Assembly (NCBI RefSeq): GCF_020379485.1
Contig: NC_063449.1
Location: 35,275,473 to 35,339,472 of the forward strand
Reading direction: 5' to 3'
Source of the DNA: Brassica napus
Taxonomy: Eukaryota > Streptophyta > Magnoliopsida > Brassicales > Brassicaceae
DNA length: 64,000 bases
In this document: one piece after another, positions 24,169 through 36,884 of the stretch
Layout: each line of letters starts with the position of its first letter
Position numbering within the stretch: position 1 is the stretch's first letter
Program-made: the position numbers and the translations under genes
Notes under the pieces: generated by a model
What the model saw: the letters and a program-made list of their open reading frames with translations, nothing else
What the model was told of the DNA's origin: nothing
Database searches by the model: none

Positions 24169-25303
24169 CTGAGGTAAACTTATGTTTAATTGCTTTTGTA
24201 TGCAAGATGGGTTCGATATGGGAAGAATTAGCTCCAAGATTCAAGGATCGTCTTGAACAAGGTAAAGTCAGGTGCTATGGTTTCTCTGATAGCGGTTAGC
24301 CGAAGGCTTCAGAGTCGTGAACAAAAGGTTTTAACTGAAAATTTACATCTTCTTTAGTTTTTAAAAATGTTCTAAAAGATAATTGTAGCTGATTTTACAG
24401 TGTTATGAAACCCTATGCTGGTGCAGTATGTTCTACAAATAATAAATCCTTCAATTTCATTGTTCAACGGTTACTGTTTCTTGATAAGTACTACCTTGGT
24501 TGCCAAGATAAGTCTCCATGGGAGTTGGCACCTGGTGCAAAGATATGCGTGTCATGGGTTGTTTGATCCTTCAATACACGTATTTTCAAGTTATGAAAGG
24601 TACGTTTCCTTTTCTTCTTGTGTTTACAAAACAGTTTCATTGGATTTAACTCCAAGTTTAGCTTTTCATGCACGTTCACAGTATTTTTCCCAAAATTTTC
24701 TCAATTCTCACAAAATCTTATACACCCATGCATAACAAGCTTTTAGTTATATGACACTCTTTGGCAAAGATGACTTGAAAAATAGACATTCAAATAGATT
24801 GAGAATTTGAAGGTTAGATAGCGTTCTTATTCTATCATATTTTTTCTCTCTAAGTTTTAATGAAGATAACCATAGTTAAGGAATTTTCAAGAAAAAAACA
24901 TCATAGTTAAAGCCTTTCTGGCTAGATAGATCTACCCTCAAATAAATCCTAGTACAAACAATATTTTTGGTATTACATTCCCAACGAACTTATAGAGGGC
25001 TAAGCCCAATCTAGTAACTGTAACAGTATCAAACTTATAGGATGGTTTCTTATGCTTCAATTACATTACAGCTTCTAGAAACAAGTTTAGATACACTGTT
25101 CTACACACATACAAAAGAGGACCGAAGAGAACAAAAAAAAAGGATCTATGGTTCTCTTTCGGTGGTGCTCTGTTTCCTACTTCCTCCTACATCTTTGAGG
25201 GGATAGTTCCTGGTTCCAAAAAATACACAATCTTGGTGTCAATTGTACACATTCAAAAAGAGATATGTTTAAACATTGAAAACTGATTGGTGTGGTTTTG
25301 ACT
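24169..25303. other. Intergenic with two unidentified exon-like ORFs on the plus strand
   Basis: On the plus strand, 24208-24300 reads MGSIWEELAPRFKDRLEQGK and onward before a stop. About 24401-24569 reads MKPYAGAVCSTNNKSF through LAPGAKICVSWVV before a stop. They look more protein-like than the surrounding DNA, but I recognise neither. They may be relics of the genes lost between ALAAT2 and bHLH96. Nothing else is supported. Confidence 0.3.
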
Positions 25304-25549
25304 TTACTTGTTGTTTATAGGGTTAGAGCCCCTCCTTGGTATTCTCCGGAAGCTATATTTTTCACCTCTTGGAGACTCTTCTTTTGTCTCCTTGTTTATC
25401 TGCAAATCTCTCACAGCTTTACCAGAAGCAATATCCATGGAATCTGGGGCCATCTGCTGACCCTCTACACTATTCTTGCTGCTACACAAAGCTAGAAATA
25501 GCAGAATCAGAGCTGTTGAAGTTGACACCGATATATGGAACATCTTCAT
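25304..25549 (-). CDS. Putative small secreted CLE-like signalling peptide precursor
   Basis: Single-exon ORF of 81 residues. The N-terminus (residues 1-30) is a clear signal peptide: basic start, hydrophobic STALILLFLALCSS, then SVEG. A hydrophilic, charged variable region (31-66) follows. The C-terminus, RRIPRRGSNPINNK (68-81), has the layout of a CLE peptide: basic residues, Gly-Ser, Asn-Pro, and an Asn-rich end close to the stop. Against the Arabidopsis CLE45 motif as I recall it (RRVRRGSDPIHN), 8 of 12 positions agree. The usual His before the last Asn is replaced by Asn. CLE peptides are secreted, proteolytically freed and sensed by leucine-rich repeat receptor kinases such as BAM/CLV1. 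The function of this one is unknown. Alternatives are another small secreted peptide class or a chance ORF. The signal peptide and motif together favour a gene. Confidence 0.5.
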   Translation of the reverse strand: MKMFHISVSTSTALILLFLALCSSKNSVEGQQMAPDSMDIASGKAVRDLQINKETKEESPRGEKYSFRRIPRRGSNPINNK

Positions 25550-26296
25550 TGTGAATACTCCTTTTTGATATGTTTTTATCTTGGAGATTTTAGGTTGTTC
25601 TGTTTCTGAGGCTGCAGCTGAGGAAACTTTTGGTTAGCTAACTATGTTTGAGTTAAAAAGAAAAAAGAGAGAGAGAGAGATTGAAACTCTTGTTGCTTTG
25701 TAGATTGTATTATTGTTCTAAGAGACTTTTTGGGATCTAATCACGTGATCTAGTTTGACTGTTGTGCCAATAATGTTTATTCTTCTACACTTGTATTTCA
25801 GATAGTGAGGATATCTTCTTTAATCTAATGATTTCAGATTAGTCCTCGCATACACACATGCAAACACATTCATTCACTGATGATTAGCCTTCACTGATTA
25901 ACAGCTCATGTCTTTATAATAGTCATCAACTGCTTTGTTTTTCTTTGTATTTTAGTTACAAGCTTTGAATAGATAATTAAAAAGGTGAAAAAGAATATCT
26001 TGCCGGTCTAGTTATGCAGTGCACAAGACCAAGTAAAATTGCTCAGTTAGTTTTCTTCGTCGTCAGTACCAGCCGCTTGCTATTTCTTCTGTCTTGTCTA
26101 TGTTGAGCTCATTGTAGCTCTAGAGTTTTGCTTCTTGATGAATTTCATAGTTCATGCATAAAATCATATGATTTTTAACTTTAGAATGACAATGTATTGT
26201 GTTAGAGTTGAGGAGCTTTCTGCAATCATTTGAACTTTATCAATCTCATAAATTCATTTATCAATATAGAACTCTTGTGTTGATCTGAGAAAACAA
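25550..26296. other. Intergenic, upstream of the CLE-like gene
   Basis: Contains a GA microsatellite (about 25665-25680) in the likely 5' region of the peptide gene, and AT-rich spacer. No gene seen. Confidence 0.35.
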
Positions 26297-26870
26297 ATGT
26301 TTTATGAACTCCAGTTGGGTGGCGACGTTTTTGAGCTAGGGCAAGCCGATGGAGTCAGGTTCATGGGTGGTCAGTGCCTTCGTCTCCTCGTTGGAGATCT
26401 TTCCTGTGGATCTGTAGGTACCAAGGTGGTGGAGAGGAAAGTGCTTAAACCAGCGTCGACCCTTTCTCCCGTCTGTTCAGATCGTTGGTGTATCACCAAC
26501 TTTTTCCCGAACTCAGGAAATTTATGGCGCGTGGAGTCCTGATGAGGCTTCAATCCCAGCGGTCCTTCATCTTTAGCCTCTATTCTGTGAGGTCTCTGCT
26601 TGGCTGGGATTGAGTCTCGGCTTCTTGGTTCGTCCGGATCCGCTTGGCTCTGTTGAGATCATGTGGCTGGTTCTCAGTCGTGGGTGCGTGTGGGGAGCTT
26701 CCTCTCTCAGTGTTGTCGCCCGGGCTTGGAGGTTTTCGTGGCAGTGCGTGTCGAGTTCACGAGACTGCATCCGCATCTCTTTTGGTGTCTCTGTCCGATC
26801 AATCGACATCTCAAAACCGGGATAACGGGGGAAGTGACAAGGGCGATAGATTAGACACATTTCAAACAAG
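26297..26870 (+). other. GC-richer, coding-like relic of unknown origin
   Basis: Base composition shifts to G/T- and C-rich relative to its flanks, and several open frames overlap (for example around MGGQCLRLLVGDLSCGSVG). Frames change repeatedly and no domain is recognised. It may be a decayed non-LTR retroelement segment or an old gene fragment. Function is not assigned. Confidence 0.25.
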
Positions 26871-27072
26871 GAAGATTTTAATTCAAACGTATATTCGAAA
26901 CTGGAGTAAAACTGTAAGAGCGAAAGGAAATAACATCGTTTTTTACCTGCCTTGTGATTTACTCTATGCTACAAACAAAAATTATAAAGATTCTCCACGA
27001 AATACTTCTAATAACTAGTTTGAAAATTAAAAATTAAAAATTATAAAAATTTAAAATTAAAAATGTTAAAAA

Positions 27073-27405
27073 TGTTGTAAAAAATGGGAATTCTATATAT
27101 TTCATTAATGAATAAGAAATCTATTATATAAGGTTTACAAGATAGAGATAAAAAGAAAGAGTATAAATCCTAATCCAACTAGATTTACGATAACTACTAA
27201 ATACGTAAATGAAAAGATTACATATATAAGAAAAAGGAAATAAGGTTTCCTTTTCTCTAAAGCTTGTGGCCGTCTCTCTCTCCTCTAAGGCATGCGGCCG
27301 CCTCTCTCTCCTCTCTCTAGGGTTTCGGCTATGTCTTTTTTTTCTAGGGATTGGGCCGGTTATGGACCGGGCCGGTTATGGACATTCATCACTTGATTTA
27401 TAACA
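27073..27405 (-). repeat. Copia 3' LTR (left copy)
   Basis: 333 bp, TG...CA ends, near-identical in layout to the right copy, including the CGGCCGCCTCTCTCTCCTC and GGGCCGGTTATGGAC segments. Confidence 0.85.
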
Positions 27406-29867
27406 CTCCCTCTTGGATGCCATAACCATACATGATTGTAATACGCTTCACGTTGCCTCATTAAAACCTTATCAGGAAAAACCCAGTGGGACAAAACCAT
27501 GATGAAGGAAAAAGAGTACAACACGTACTACTCCCCCTGATGTGAACCTCAGTGGAAGTTCTTTAGTCTACGCATCTGATGCGTGATATTCCTGAACGTG
27601 CAGGTGGGAAGTAAACAAATCGGTCAAGTTATTACTGAACCGTAATTGGACCACTTCGACCTCTTCGGCCTTTTCTCATGTACTTTGACATCGTGTGTCT
27701 TAGTAAAGTAGATGTGCTGAGCAATGCGGATTGCATTGTACTCGAAGATCACTGTCGGTTCTTTGCAAACTCATGTGTGAATGAGTCTTTGCAAATCGTG
27801 TGTATATGGACAATATACCGAGCATGGTTCCATGAATTAATAATCTCAGGTTGTAAACCTATGATCCGGTGTATCTTCTACACGGATGTGTACCAATATC
27901 TTGTTCATTGATCTTTCTCTATTATCATGTTGAGTCATAGATCTCAACCACATAAGCTCTCGAATACCTTGGCTATTATGATTAGTTATGATGATAAAGT
28001 GCGAACTACCACCGACCATACTATATTCTGATTGATTCATGTTTTGAATCATAGACATTGTCTATATATGTCCGCAACTCGTTCCATGAGCGTCCAAGAT
28101 CATTGCTGCTAGGATTTTACAGTCTTATCAAACTATGGCTCTGCGGCCAAATACATTCGTGGACCTCGGTTATCAATCTCTCTTGCATTCGGTAATGCCA
28201 TATATATCAGACATTGCAGTCCTTTATCCATATCTTCATGGCGTCCCATGACCTCTCTGCCGTGGATCATATCACACACTGAATATACATTAGATCATGG
28301 ACTTCGATCACACATTCTTATGGACTGCAACCTATTGGTATCCGATCGAGAAGGATAGATTAAATGTCTCCTCTCAGCCTCACAGAAGCAGCAGATTGTT
28401 CTGCTATGCCAGATCCTTATCTAAGGAATCTGATGTTGGATTGGTCTATCCGGAGAACATGCTATCCGAGGTAGCAAGCTGAGGCAATCCGAATTACCTT
28501 TCTTTGGGCTGATCTTTCTTTTCCACTAGCCCGTACTACAATCTAGTCGGTCCATGCTAGTGTCACAAATCTGTATAAACCTTTTAACCTCTCTTTAGGT
28601 TGGTTTAGTATAAACACAAGGAATTCAAATTTCTTTATTAGTTTACATATGGACTGAATTTGATCGTTCTTATAGAACTCCTTTACTAGTATTACATACT
28701 ATATGCAGCTGCTTTGTTTCAGTCCATGAACAGCTTAGGAACAATGTTGTCTTTTATCCAGTGATCCATATGCTGCTTACTACATCTTTATATGTCAATC
28801 TAATTTCTTTCTTATGACCAAACCTTTGTCAATTTCGAAATTGTGTAGCAGCATCCACCACATAGGAGTTTATCTCCTTATAATCTGTTCCATGGTCTCT
28901 GTGAGTATCCTTGTGTAACAAGCTATGATCGTATGCTGTTAGTAGGAAACATGAACACATTTAGACCTCGTGATAATGTACCATATCTCACGGTTTCTTT
29001 TCCCTCACAAGACCCATCTATTTCACTGGTTTATATCAGATGACATTTCTGTATATGTATGTATGGCCAGTACGCCTATCTCTTCTTTATAGATACTTTA
29101 ACCCCCACGTTTATCTTTTCAATCTAATCTTTAATCTTTATGAGTACTCTTTCGTGGGTTCTGATCCTCGTTTATATCTTTATGTTCAAGTGCTACTCTC
29201 TTATGTACAAATATATCTTTATGTGTCGACACTTATATATGGTTCCATTGTGTTCCAGACATGATCTAATCGATTTGAGATTTCATTATCCAGGACCTTT
29301 GTTACCTAGTAGTTTGGCGTCCCAAACTACATGGTTTGGTACCTTAGATGTTTAGCTGCGCAGCCTTTTCTCAATGTCTGGTCTGGTTTCCTTATGACCT
29401 CGGATTTGTATTCTATGCACCTTTCTCTTTTTCTTTCCGAGGTTCCTTATCTTATGGAACACTTTGGTCTATCTTGTATAGACTCTGTAGCAACTTGACT
29501 GTGTCTCTTTCTAGGACATCATATTTCGTTTGGTACTAAGCTGGTTATGACTTAGTCATTCTTTTCTTTTCTTTTCGGGTCAGTGTCTGGCATCTTGATT
29601 AGCTAGTTATGTATAATCTTTTCTTTCTTTGGACGTCTATAAGTCTAATATGAGGATCTTTGCCAAGACAATGATGGTTGATACCATTCTGTTTCTTATC
29701 ATTCTTTACTCTTTACCAGCTTATAGCTTTCTCCTTTTAATTTTGGATAGTCGGATTCATTGATCATGCAATCCGTGTACCTGGTCACAGTCTGATCACC
29801 CATATTTGGTTCAAGGTCTCTTAGAAGTCGTGGGAGAAAGTCATACTCTTATCCAACATATATTCCC
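27406..29867 (-). pseudogene. Decayed Copia pol region, left part
   Basis: About 2.5 kb between the 3' LTR and the nested insertion. By position it should hold the reverse transcriptase and RNase H end of pol. No frame is open for long and no YVDD-type motif was found, so the assignment is by location only. Confidence 0.4.
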
Positions 29868-31338
29868 TGATGTTAGGAGTTTTCAAGGCTCCTAAGACAA
29901 ATGTTGTAGTATAGTGATTGTCGAACCAGTTCTGAGGGATATCAAAGCAATGAGAATGCAAGTACTCACTTAATCTAAATGCAACCAATGATTTAGATGA
30001 GTTTTAAGCTATGACTAAAACTAAAAAGCAATAACAGAATGATACTTTCTTGACTAAGGGAAAAGAGAACTCATGGGCATAGGGATTAGACCTTGGGTGA
30101 TCAAGTTTCGAACTAAGGATGACAAATGATCAATCAAACTATCGACCTTAAGCCTAGACACAATTCTAAGCAAGCTCTATGTCTAGATGAATGCTCATTT
30201 GCTAACATATCTCAAACATCAAATGTCTTTGGTTGAATAATATGAAATCAATCATTACTAACAAGTCTATTAGCTATCTTAGCACCTTTAACAACAAATG
30301 TCTTTGGCAAAGTATACTAAAAGTCTAGGAGAGTTGTCTCAGGCATTTCATCAAACACCTTTTGGGTGGGAAATGTCTATTGATCAACTTTTGAGTGACC
30401 AACTCTGAAGATGCATTATGAATACTCTACTAGCAAGGAACAAGAATGATCTACACTAAAACATCCTAGAACTAACCTAATCACCCTTGATCTCCCTAAC
30501 CCATGAATTCAAAAGGTGATTACTCACTAATCTCCATGATTCCTCTTAAACCCATATTGGATTTCAGATTAATCATGTAGAGAAAGAGATAAGAAATCAA
30601 CAATAACACAAGAACATAACAATCAAAATCCAAGAGATGAACTTCTCAAGAGAGTTTTTGTGTATTTCTCAATAGATCCAAAGATAGTCTCCTCCTAGTG
30701 GCTTACAGAGTATTAAAACATAGGTTTAGAAAATGTAAAACGTGCATAATGAAATGACCAAAAGGCCCTTAAGTAAAATAGTAAATCGACCCAACAATAG
30801 ACGCGGAGCGACAATAGACGCGGAGCGACCTCGGCATGTCGCTCCGAGAGGTCGCTCTGGCCTTCGGGAGCGACCTCAGTGGGTCGCTCTGAGAGGTCGC
30901 TCCGGGCTTCGCTTCGTGTCGTCTCGCCATAGAGACGCGAGCGACCTCGGGGTGTCGCTTTGGGAGGTCGCTCCGAGAGGGGTGTGAGATGCGAGCAACC
31001 TCGGCGCGTCGCTCTGGGCAAGTCGCTTCACGGGGTGAATATGGCGAGCGACTTCACGGGGTCGCTCCAGCTAGGTCGCTCTGAGAGGTGCTTTGGAGCG
31101 ACCTCATGACGTCGCTGCGGAACCTCGTTCCCCTGCTCTGCTCGTCCAATGATCACATATTTCACCTCCTTTGAGCTCCAAATGCATCCAAATAGCTCCA
31201 AGAACTCCATGTGGCACTCCAACACCTGATAGAGACTCATGTATGCAAAATGTAACCTAAACATAGCTAAATCCTAGTCTATATGATCAAAATGCACATG
31301 GGTGAATGAATAAGATAATGGAAATATGCAAGATATCA
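29868..31338 (-). repeat. 3' LTR of the Athila-like element
   Basis: 1471 bp. It carries a GC-rich array of GGTCGCTC / GAGCGACC words at about 30800-31130. Compared with the other LTR it has one extra copy of a ~17-bp unit (GCGACAATAGACGCGGA) near 30810. Confidence 0.9.
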
Positions 31339-32852
31339 ACTCCCCCAAACTTGTTCTTTTACTTGTCCACAAGTGAACTTTCTAGAACTCATAGGGAGAG
31401 AGGTTTGAAGGTGGGAGCTCATAGCCAAAAGAAACACAACTAGTACTCGATTCAACATCTAATCCAGCATGAGCACACTCTCTTATTACACTCTAGCTTC
31501 TCTAGACCTATCTCAACTCTTTTTGCCCTTACACTCATCATCAAGCATCCACACATTCAAATCAACCAACTCTCACATTCATTAAGCACAAAACATCAGG
31601 TGAATTCTTGTAAATGGTCAGTTGGTCCAAGTCATTTGGTTGAGTGAGGGAAGGCTTTTATTCAAGTGATTCAAGAGGTTCGAAACATAAAATCTTTAAG
31701 GTGGTTTACTCTCGAAACAAGTAGCCTTGACATTGCACATAATATATCTAAGAAATGGATCAACTCATGCATACAATGCTCAATATCCATTGTTCTACCA
31801 TTTTCCCAAACATACAATTACACAATCATTCCCAAATGCAAACCCAACTCACATCTCTCACCAAAAGATCCTAAGAACATTAACTCCTTCTCTTTGAAAT
31901 CTACAAGAGATTTTTCACAACCTCAAAACATTATTTATCTCCTAACAACTTTGCTAGCCCCCTTTTTCTTTCTTTTTCTTTTCTTTTCATATTTTTTTTT
32001 TTTAAATGGGGGCCAAGACTTTTCATAACTTGAGCTATAGGTTTTTCTACTTATCCCAGTAAGACAATTCACTTAAACACAAAGAGTTATTTCTTTTCCT
32101 TTTTCATTGCTCCCAAATCATAATCACAACTCTCACCCCCACCTATAGCTAGACAATAGAGTGCCCAATCTAGCAAGAATGAAGATCAAGCATTGTCGTT
32201 CCCGATACTCTCAACATTATGCACATGTAAGACTTTCCGAAGAAGGCGTCACTCATCAAACAATGAAAGCTTAAAAGGAGGGAAAGGTTTTGGGAGTGGT
32301 CTACCACTAGAGTTTGTCAGAATAAGATTGGCATAAAGGATGTGACAACTCAGGTGTGTATAGCCATGACTCAGTACACAAGGGACCATGAGCAAGAAGC
32401 ATTAAGTTCGTTTAGTTCAAATAAGGTTGTAGTTGGCTTCAAAGACTGAGTTTCAGCAATCAACAAGTTTCAGGAAGAGTTTTCAAGGCTCGAAACATAC
32501 AAGTCTTTTTGAGATGTGCAAAAGCTACTCAGGTGCAACGTAGTGTTCTTTACAAGGCATTTAAAATCATTGCTCCCAATTCAAGTAAATTCAACCTATA
32601 TGCTCTAGACTCTCCTAGAAATGCCAATGATGCAAACTAAATGAATTTTTTTTTTTTTTTATGCAAATATATATGTATAATGCAATGCATGAGACTCAAA
32701 TCATCAAAGCAAACGTGATCAAATACTTGGTACCTCCCCCAAACTCAAATGACACAGTCTCTGTGTTGTCAAGCAGAGAGAGATACCCAAAAAGAGAAAA
32801 CTAATATGCAAAAACGAAATGGTATATACAAGGGAAAGTAGTGGGTTACCTT
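31339..32852. other. Non-coding interior of the Athila-like element
   Basis: About 1.5 kb between the protease stop and the 3' LTR where pol would normally lie. The sequence is AT-rich, has a poly-T/CTTTT block near 31965-32002, and shows no reverse transcriptase or integrase frame. Confidence 0.6.
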
Positions 32853-35302
32853 CTATGGAGAATGAGTAGAGGGAGATGCTCCCTCCTCGTCGTCCTCAGG
32901 TGGTAACTCTTCAAGGTGCTCATCAGCAAGAGTGTCCATCTCTTCAATGTAGAAGGCTTGCCCGAACACAGTTGGTTTCTTCATGTTCTCCTTGATGTCA
33001 AAGTGGAGAACATGCCCTTTACCCAAATGGAGATCAATCGTGCCCTCTTTCACCTTAACAATTGCTCCTGCTGTAGCTAAGAATGGCCTTCCAAGAATCA
33101 ATGGGTCTTGGGCCTCCTCACCCATCTCAAGCACCACAAAATCTGTAGGTATCTCATATTTTCCAATCTTCACAGGTAGGTTCTCTAAGATGCCCACATG
33201 GTACTTCACTGAACGATCAGCTAACACCAGAGAGAGTTTACACTTCTTGTACTGAGTGAATCCAAGCCTCTTTGCAACAGACAAAGGCATCACGCTGACA
33301 CTAGCTCCCAAATCGCAGAGACATTTCTCAAATACCATAGGTCCAAGAGCACAAGGTAGTGTGAAGCATCCTGGATCCTCTAACTTCTCTGGAACATCAA
33401 GCCTTTGGATGATGGCACTGCACTCATGGGTAAGAATCATCATGCTTTCCATTTCCTTCTTCTTTGCAGCTACAACATCTTTCAGGAACTTGTTGTATTG
33501 AGGAATAACCATGAAAGCATCGATGATGGGCATTGCAACCTGAGCTTCACTCATCTGCTTGTCAAACAAAGCCTTGTACTTCTCTAGCAGCTGCCTCTTG
33601 AATCTACCAGGGAATGGTAGTTTGGGTTCATAGGGAGGAGGAACAAAAGAATTCTCACTTGCTGGAGCAAGAACTTCACCATCCTTCACTGTTTTCTTCT
33701 CTTCCCCAACCTTTCCTTTACCCTTGGCTTCCACAATCTTCTCCAAGATTTCATCATTGATTTTCTCATCAACAATCACCGCTTCATCATCTAAGTTGAT
33801 GGCCACCTCCTCACCTAGTTTCTCAGCATCCCTGGTGAGGGTTGCAGGAGGTAACTGCTTACCACTCCTAAGGGTGATAGCTTTGGCCTCCTTGGGGTTT
33901 TGGTCAGATTTTCCAGGTAGAGATCCTTGCTGGCGAGTCTGGTGAGTGTTCATGGAAGCAAAGTGATTCTCTAAATTCTTGACTGTAGAAGCAAGATGTG
34001 AGAACTTGTTGTTGAGCTCATTGTAGCTCCCATCAATCTTGGAATGAAGGTTTTTCAACTCATAACCAACATGCTTCTCACTTCTAGTCTGAGACTCCAA
34101 GATCTGTTTCAGGAGGGTGTCAGTGCTGCTCTCTTGAGGAGCAGAGGAACCAGATGAGGGGTTTTGCTGAGGTTGATAGCTGCCTTGCTGGTTGTTTCGA
34201 GGCGGATAACCACTCTGTTGGTTGTTGGGATAGGATTTCTGTTGGTAGTTTTTGTACTGAAAGTTGGGCTCTTTTTTGTACCAGCTACCATTGTTGTTGA
34301 TGAAACACAGCTCTTCCTGACCTTCCAAACCCTCAACCTCATGGACAACAGGTGTTGTATCTTGGCTTGGGTTAGCAACAAAGTGCAGCTGCTCTTGTGT
34401 GGCTTTATCAGCAAGTAGGATGTCTATCTTATCCTGTAGAGCTTTCAACTCCTTACTCGTTTGCTTATCATCTGTTCGACTGCTTCTGTCGTGGTCTCCA
34501 CTGTAGACTGCATCACTCTTTACCATGTTGTCAACCAGCTCCTCTGCATCTTCCTCAGTTCTCCCCAAGAAGAACCCATTGCTAGCTGTATCCAGTCTGG
34601 CCATGTACTTAGGAAGAGCACCATGGTAGAATGTGCTCAACAAGCTCTCCTTAGAGAAACCATGGTGTGGGCATTGAGCTTGGTAGCCCTTGAATCTCTC
34701 CCAGGCTTCACTGAATCCTTCCAAGTTCTTCTGTTGGAAACTGGAGATCTCATTTCTCAGCTTAGCAGTTCTTGAGGATGAGAAGAATTTCTCCAAGAAT
34801 GCTCTCTTGCAGTCATCCCAAGTGGTGATAGAGTTGCTGGTAGAGACTTCTCCCTCTGACGTGCCTTATCCCCCAAAGAGAAAGGGAATAGCTTGAGCTT
34901 TAAAGCATCTTCGGACACACCATTGGTTTTTGACAACCCACAGTAGCTGTCAAACCTGTCCAAGTGATCAAATGGATCCTCTAGAGCCAAGCCATGATAC
35001 TTGTTGTTCTCAATCACGTTGAGGAGTCCTGATTTGATCTCGAAGTTGTTGGCTGCTACAGCTGGTGCTCGGATTCCCAATCTATGACCATGTATGTTGG
35101 GGCGGTCGTAAGTGCCAATGGGTCGAGCTGCCCGCGGTTGGTGTTCTGCCCCTTGCGGTGGATCTGCCATATCAATATCCAATCTCTGCAAGTGGGCTTG
35201 TTGTTCTTCTTCTCTTCTAGCTGTAGCACACTCCCTCTCTAAAGCTCTGATGTCTGCTACTATTGGAACTAGGTTTGATGGACCCCTGCTCCTCAAGTTC
35301 AT
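32853..35302 (-). pseudogene. Gag-aspartic protease gene of the Athila-like element, one frame break
   Basis: The N-terminal half of Gag opens at 35302 (MNLRSRGPSNLVPIVADIRA) and contains the retrotransposon gag core (EDPFDHLDRFDSYCGLSK, LKLFPFSLGDKAR). The frame changes near 34855, and the rest of Gag plus protease runs in another frame to 32853. That part has a Gln/Asn/Tyr-rich stretch, a coiled-coil-like segment and a retropepsin-like domain with CDLGASVSVMPLSVAKRLG, where Leu stands in the usual DTG active-site position, then LILGRPFLATAGA. The C-terminus is acidic (PPEDDEEG). The DLGAS variant is common in plant Athila-type proteases. No pol domains follow. Confidence 0.85.
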
Positions 35303-35430
35303 ACACCTGAAAGTTAAAGGTAGTGAAGAAAAAGAATCAGTAACAAAACAAAATTAAAATGACTTAGTCTCAAGCAAGTGACTAAATCTCAATGTTCAAA
35401 TCTACTCAGAATTTGGCAACGGCGCCAATT

Positions 35431-36884
35431 TGATGTTAGGAGTTTTCAAGGTTCCTAAGACAAATGTTGTAGTATAGTGATTGTCGAACCAGTTCTGAGG
35501 GATATCAAAGCAATGAGAATGCAAGTACTCACTTAATCTAAGTGCAACCAATGATTTAGATGAGTTTTAAGCTATGACTAAAACTAAAATGCAATAACAG
35601 AATGATACTTTCTTGACTAAGGGAAAAGAGAACTCATGGGCATACGGATTAGACCTTGGGTGATTAAGTTTCGAACTAAGGATGACAAATGATCAATCAA
35701 ACTATCGACCTTAAGCCTAGACACAATTCTAAGCAAGCTCTATGTCTAGATGAATGCTCATTTGCTAACATATCTCAAACATCAAATGTCTTTGGTTGAA
35801 TAATATGAAATCAATCATTACTAACAAGTCTATTAGCTATCTTAGCACCTTTAACAACAAATGTCTTTGGCAAAGCATACTAAAAGCCGAGGAGAGTTGT
35901 CTCAGGCATTTCATCAAACACTTTTTGGGTGGGAAATGTCTATTGATCAACTTTTGAGTGGCCAACTCAGAAGATGCATTATGAATACTCTACTAGCAAG
36001 GAACAAGAATGATCTACACTAAAACATCCTAGAACTAACTTAATCACCCTTGATCTCCCTAACCCATGAATTCAAAAGGTGATTACTCACTAATCTTCAT
36101 GATTCCTCTTAAACTCATATTGGATTTCAGATTAACCATGTAGAGAAAGAGATAAAAAATCAACAATAACACAAGAACATAACAATCAAAATCCAAAAGA
36201 TGAACTTCTCAAGAGAGTTTTTGTGTATTTCTCAATAGATCCAAAGATAGTCTCCTCCTGGTGGCTTACAGAGTATTAAAACATAGGTTTAGAAAATGTA
36301 AAACGTGCATAATGAAATGACCAAAAGGCCCTTAAGTAAAATAGAAAATCGACCCAACAATAGACGCGGAGCGACCTCGGCATGTCGCTCCGAGAGGTCG
36401 CTCTGGCCTTCGGGAGCGACCTCAGTGGGTCGCTCTGAGAGGTCGCTCCGGGCTTCGCTTCGTGTCGTCTCGCCATAGAGACGCGAGCGACCTCAGGGTG
36501 TCGCTTTGGGAGGTCGCTCCGAGAGGGGTGTGAGATGCGAGCGACCTCGGCGCGTCACTCTGGGCAAGTCGCTTCACGGGGTGAATATGGCGAGCGACTT
36601 CACGGGGTCGCTCCAGCTAGGTCGCTCTGAGAGGTGCTTTGGAGCGACCTCATGACGTCGCTGCGGAACCTCGCTCCCCTGCTCTGCTCGTCCAATGATC
36701 ACATATTTCACCTCCTTTGAGCTCCAAATGCATCCAAATAGCCCCAAGAACTCCATGTGGCACTCCAACACCTGATAGAGACTCATGTATGCAAAATGTA
36801 ACCTAAACATGGCTAAATCCTAGTCTATATGATCAAAATGCACATGGATGAATGGATAAGATAATGGTAATATGCAAGATATCA
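35431..36884 (-). repeat. 5' LTR of the Athila-like element
   Basis: 1454 bp, nearly identical to 29868-31338 apart from point changes and the ~17-bp indel. It holds the same GGTCGCTC-type array at about 36363-36680. Confidence 0.9.

Larger units (their letters stand above)
29868..36884 (-). mobile_element. Nested Athila-like LTR element with gag and protease only, non-autonomous
   Basis: LTRs are 29868-31338 and 35431-36884 (TGATGTTAGGAG ... AAGATATCA), flanked by TTCCC at 29863-29867 and 36885-36889. Direction is minus. Beside the right LTR the minus strand reads AATTGGCGCCGTTGCCAAAT, the primer-binding-site type of Athila/Tat elements. A polypurine tract (TTTGGGGGAGT) abuts the left LTR. 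The 4.1-kb interior codes gag and an aspartic protease, but no reverse transcriptase, RNase H or integrase. The LTR copies are very similar, so the insertion is fairly young. It would need another element's enzymes to move. Confidence 0.9.

Noticed and set aside
30713..31021. Arg-rich ORFs in the Athila-like LTR (and at 36276-36476)
   Set aside because: Translation of GGTCGCTC/GAGCGACC word arrays, repeated in both LTRs.
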